DNA of 17,038 nucleotides, taken from positions 1 to 17,038 of the forward strand of contig DATLUE010000237.1 of the NCBI GenBank assembly GCA_035533255.1, read 5' to 3'. Source of the DNA: CAIKMD01 sp035533255. GTDB lineage: Bacteria > Pseudomonadota > Alphaproteobacteria > ATCC43930 > CGMCC-115725. The notes below the pieces were generated by a model, which worked only from the letters and a program-made list of their open reading frames with translations, did no database searches and was not told the origin of the DNA. Numbering within the stretch: the first letter of the stretch is position 1; each line of letters opens with the position of its first letter. Shown piece after piece: positions 16,200-17,038 of this stretch. The translations under genes were made by a program, and so were the position numbers.

Positions 16200-17038
16200 C
16201 TAAAGAACAACGCGCTGCAGTGCGGCGCGACCCATCGGAGGCGCCGGGCTCATCAGCAGGCGGATGATGCGCGCGAGCGTCTCTTTCAGCGCCGCGCGCG
16301 GTACCACCATGTCGATCATGCCGTGCTCGAGCAGGTATTCCGAGCGCTGGAACCCTTCGGGCAATTTCTCGCGGATGGTTTCCTCGATCACCCGCGCGCC
16401 GGCAAAGCCGATCACCGCGCCGGGCTCGGCCAGGGTGATGTCGCCGAGCATCGCGAACGACGCCGAGACGCCGCCGGTGGTCGGGTGCGTCAGCAGCACG
16501 ATGTAAGGCAGGCCAGCGTCTTTCACCATTTCGACCGCGAGCGTGGTGCGCGGCATCTGCATCAGCGACAGGATGCCTTCCTGCATGCGCGCGCCGCCCG
16601 ACGACGGCACGACCACCAGCGCCGCCTGTTGCAGCACGGCGAGCCGCGCCGCCGCCAGCAGCGCCTCGCCGACCGCGATCCCCATCGATCCGCCCATGAA
16701 AGCGAAATCGAAGCACGCGATCACCACCGGCAGCTCGGCGATCGCACCATGCGCCACGATCACGGCGTCGCGGCCATTGCCGTGCTTGGCATGCGCCTCT
16801 TTCAGCCGGTCGGCATAGCGTTTGACGTCGCGAAAGCGCAACGGATCGCTGATCGGTTTGGGCAATTCGATGGTGGTGAATTTCCGGTCGTCGAACAGCA
16901 GCGACAGACGCTGCTCGGGATCCATCCGCAGATGGAAACCGCAGGTGCCGCAGACGTGGAGATTCGCCTCGAGATCGCGGCTGAACAGCATCTGGCCGCA
17001 ATTGCCGCATTTGGTCCAAAGATTTTCCGGCACCTCTT
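16200..17038 (-). CDS. accD: Acetyl-CoA carboxylase carboxyltransferase beta (5' partial)
   Basis: AccD is the zinc-bearing beta subunit of the carboxyltransferase that, with AccA, moves CO2 from biotin to acetyl-CoA to form malonyl-CoA for fatty acid synthesis. The frame runs past the right edge; the GTG at 17033 is the internal valine of EVPENLW, not a start, and about 20 residues are missing. The zinc ribbon is present as CGNC and CGTC, 15 residues apart. Typical core segments follow: FAFMGGSMGIAVGEAL, PSSGGARMQEGILSLMQM, LTHPTTGGVSASFAMLGD, IGFAGARVIEETIREKLPEG and SEYLLEHGMIDMVVPR. The gene heads the minus-strand unit accD-folC-oxidoreductase-VOC as far as the window shows. Confidence 0.97.
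   Translation of the reverse strand, partial: EVPENLWTKCGNCGQMLFSRDLEANLHVCGTCGFHLRMDPEQRLSLLFDDRKFTTIELPKPISDPLRFRDVKRYADRLKEAHAKHGNGRDAVIVAHGAIAELPVVIACFDFAFMGGSMGIAVGEALLAAARLAVLQQAALVVVPSSGGARMQEGILSLMQMPRTTLAVEMVKDAGLPYIVLLTHPTTGGVSASFAMLGDITLAEPGAVIGFAGARVIEETIREKLPEGFQRSEYLLEHGMIDMVVPRAALKETLARIIRLLMSPAPPMGRAALQRVVL

Noticed and set aside
17031..17033. GTG at 17033 as the accD start
   Set aside because: The frame continues to the right edge and the codon is the valine of the conserved VPENLW; AccD normally has about 20 more residues upstream.

Overview
The window looks like a chromosomal segment of a high-GC alphaproteobacterium. The evidence is the alphaproteobacterial form of AddB and AddA, the addB-addA-trxA order, an accD-folC pair facing it on the other strand, strong GC bias at codon third positions (which creates long antisense shadow frames), and an intergenic palindrome of a type common in alphaproteobacterial genomes. 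A Rhodospirillales-like or Hyphomicrobiales-like member is plausible, but the order cannot be fixed from the sequence alone. No rRNA, tRNA, CRISPR array, transposase or phage gene was seen.

Layout. Bases 1-6045 (+) hold addB (5' end outside the window) and addA, coupled by an ATGA overlap; they encode the AddAB helicase-nuclease of double-strand-break repair. A 62-residue protein of unknown function (6040-6228, -) overlaps the end of addA tail to tail. A probable promoter (6370-6398) then leads into trxA (6429-6749, +), which is followed by GC-rich hairpins.

Bases 6907-13157 (+) form a compact three-gene signalling operon: a stand-alone receiver protein, a 463-residue protein that reads as a degenerate GGDEF-EAL pair lacking the catalytic motifs, and a 1486-residue membrane histidine kinase with a periplasmic sensor, one ordinary PAS domain and six tandem PAS/PAC modules of about 128 residues each. 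The kinase has no receiver of its own, so the upstream receiver is its natural partner. The likely logic is signal -> multi-PAS kinase -> single-domain receiver, with the catalytically dead EAL-like protein as a candidate c-di-GMP-binding or scaffold component. This is the most novel part of the window.

Bases 13132-17038 (-) read from the right as accD (5' end outside the window) -> folC -> luciferase-like flavin oxidoreductase -> VOC-family protein. The last two genes follow folC after 25 bp and each other after 23 bp, so they appear to be appended to the housekeeping accD-folC unit. A roughly 100-bp imperfect palindrome fills the accD-folC spacer and ends 9 bp before the folC start. The signalling operon and the two appended genes lie between trxA and folC, which I recall as close convergent neighbours in many alphaproteobacteria, so this junction appears to have taken up accessory genes.
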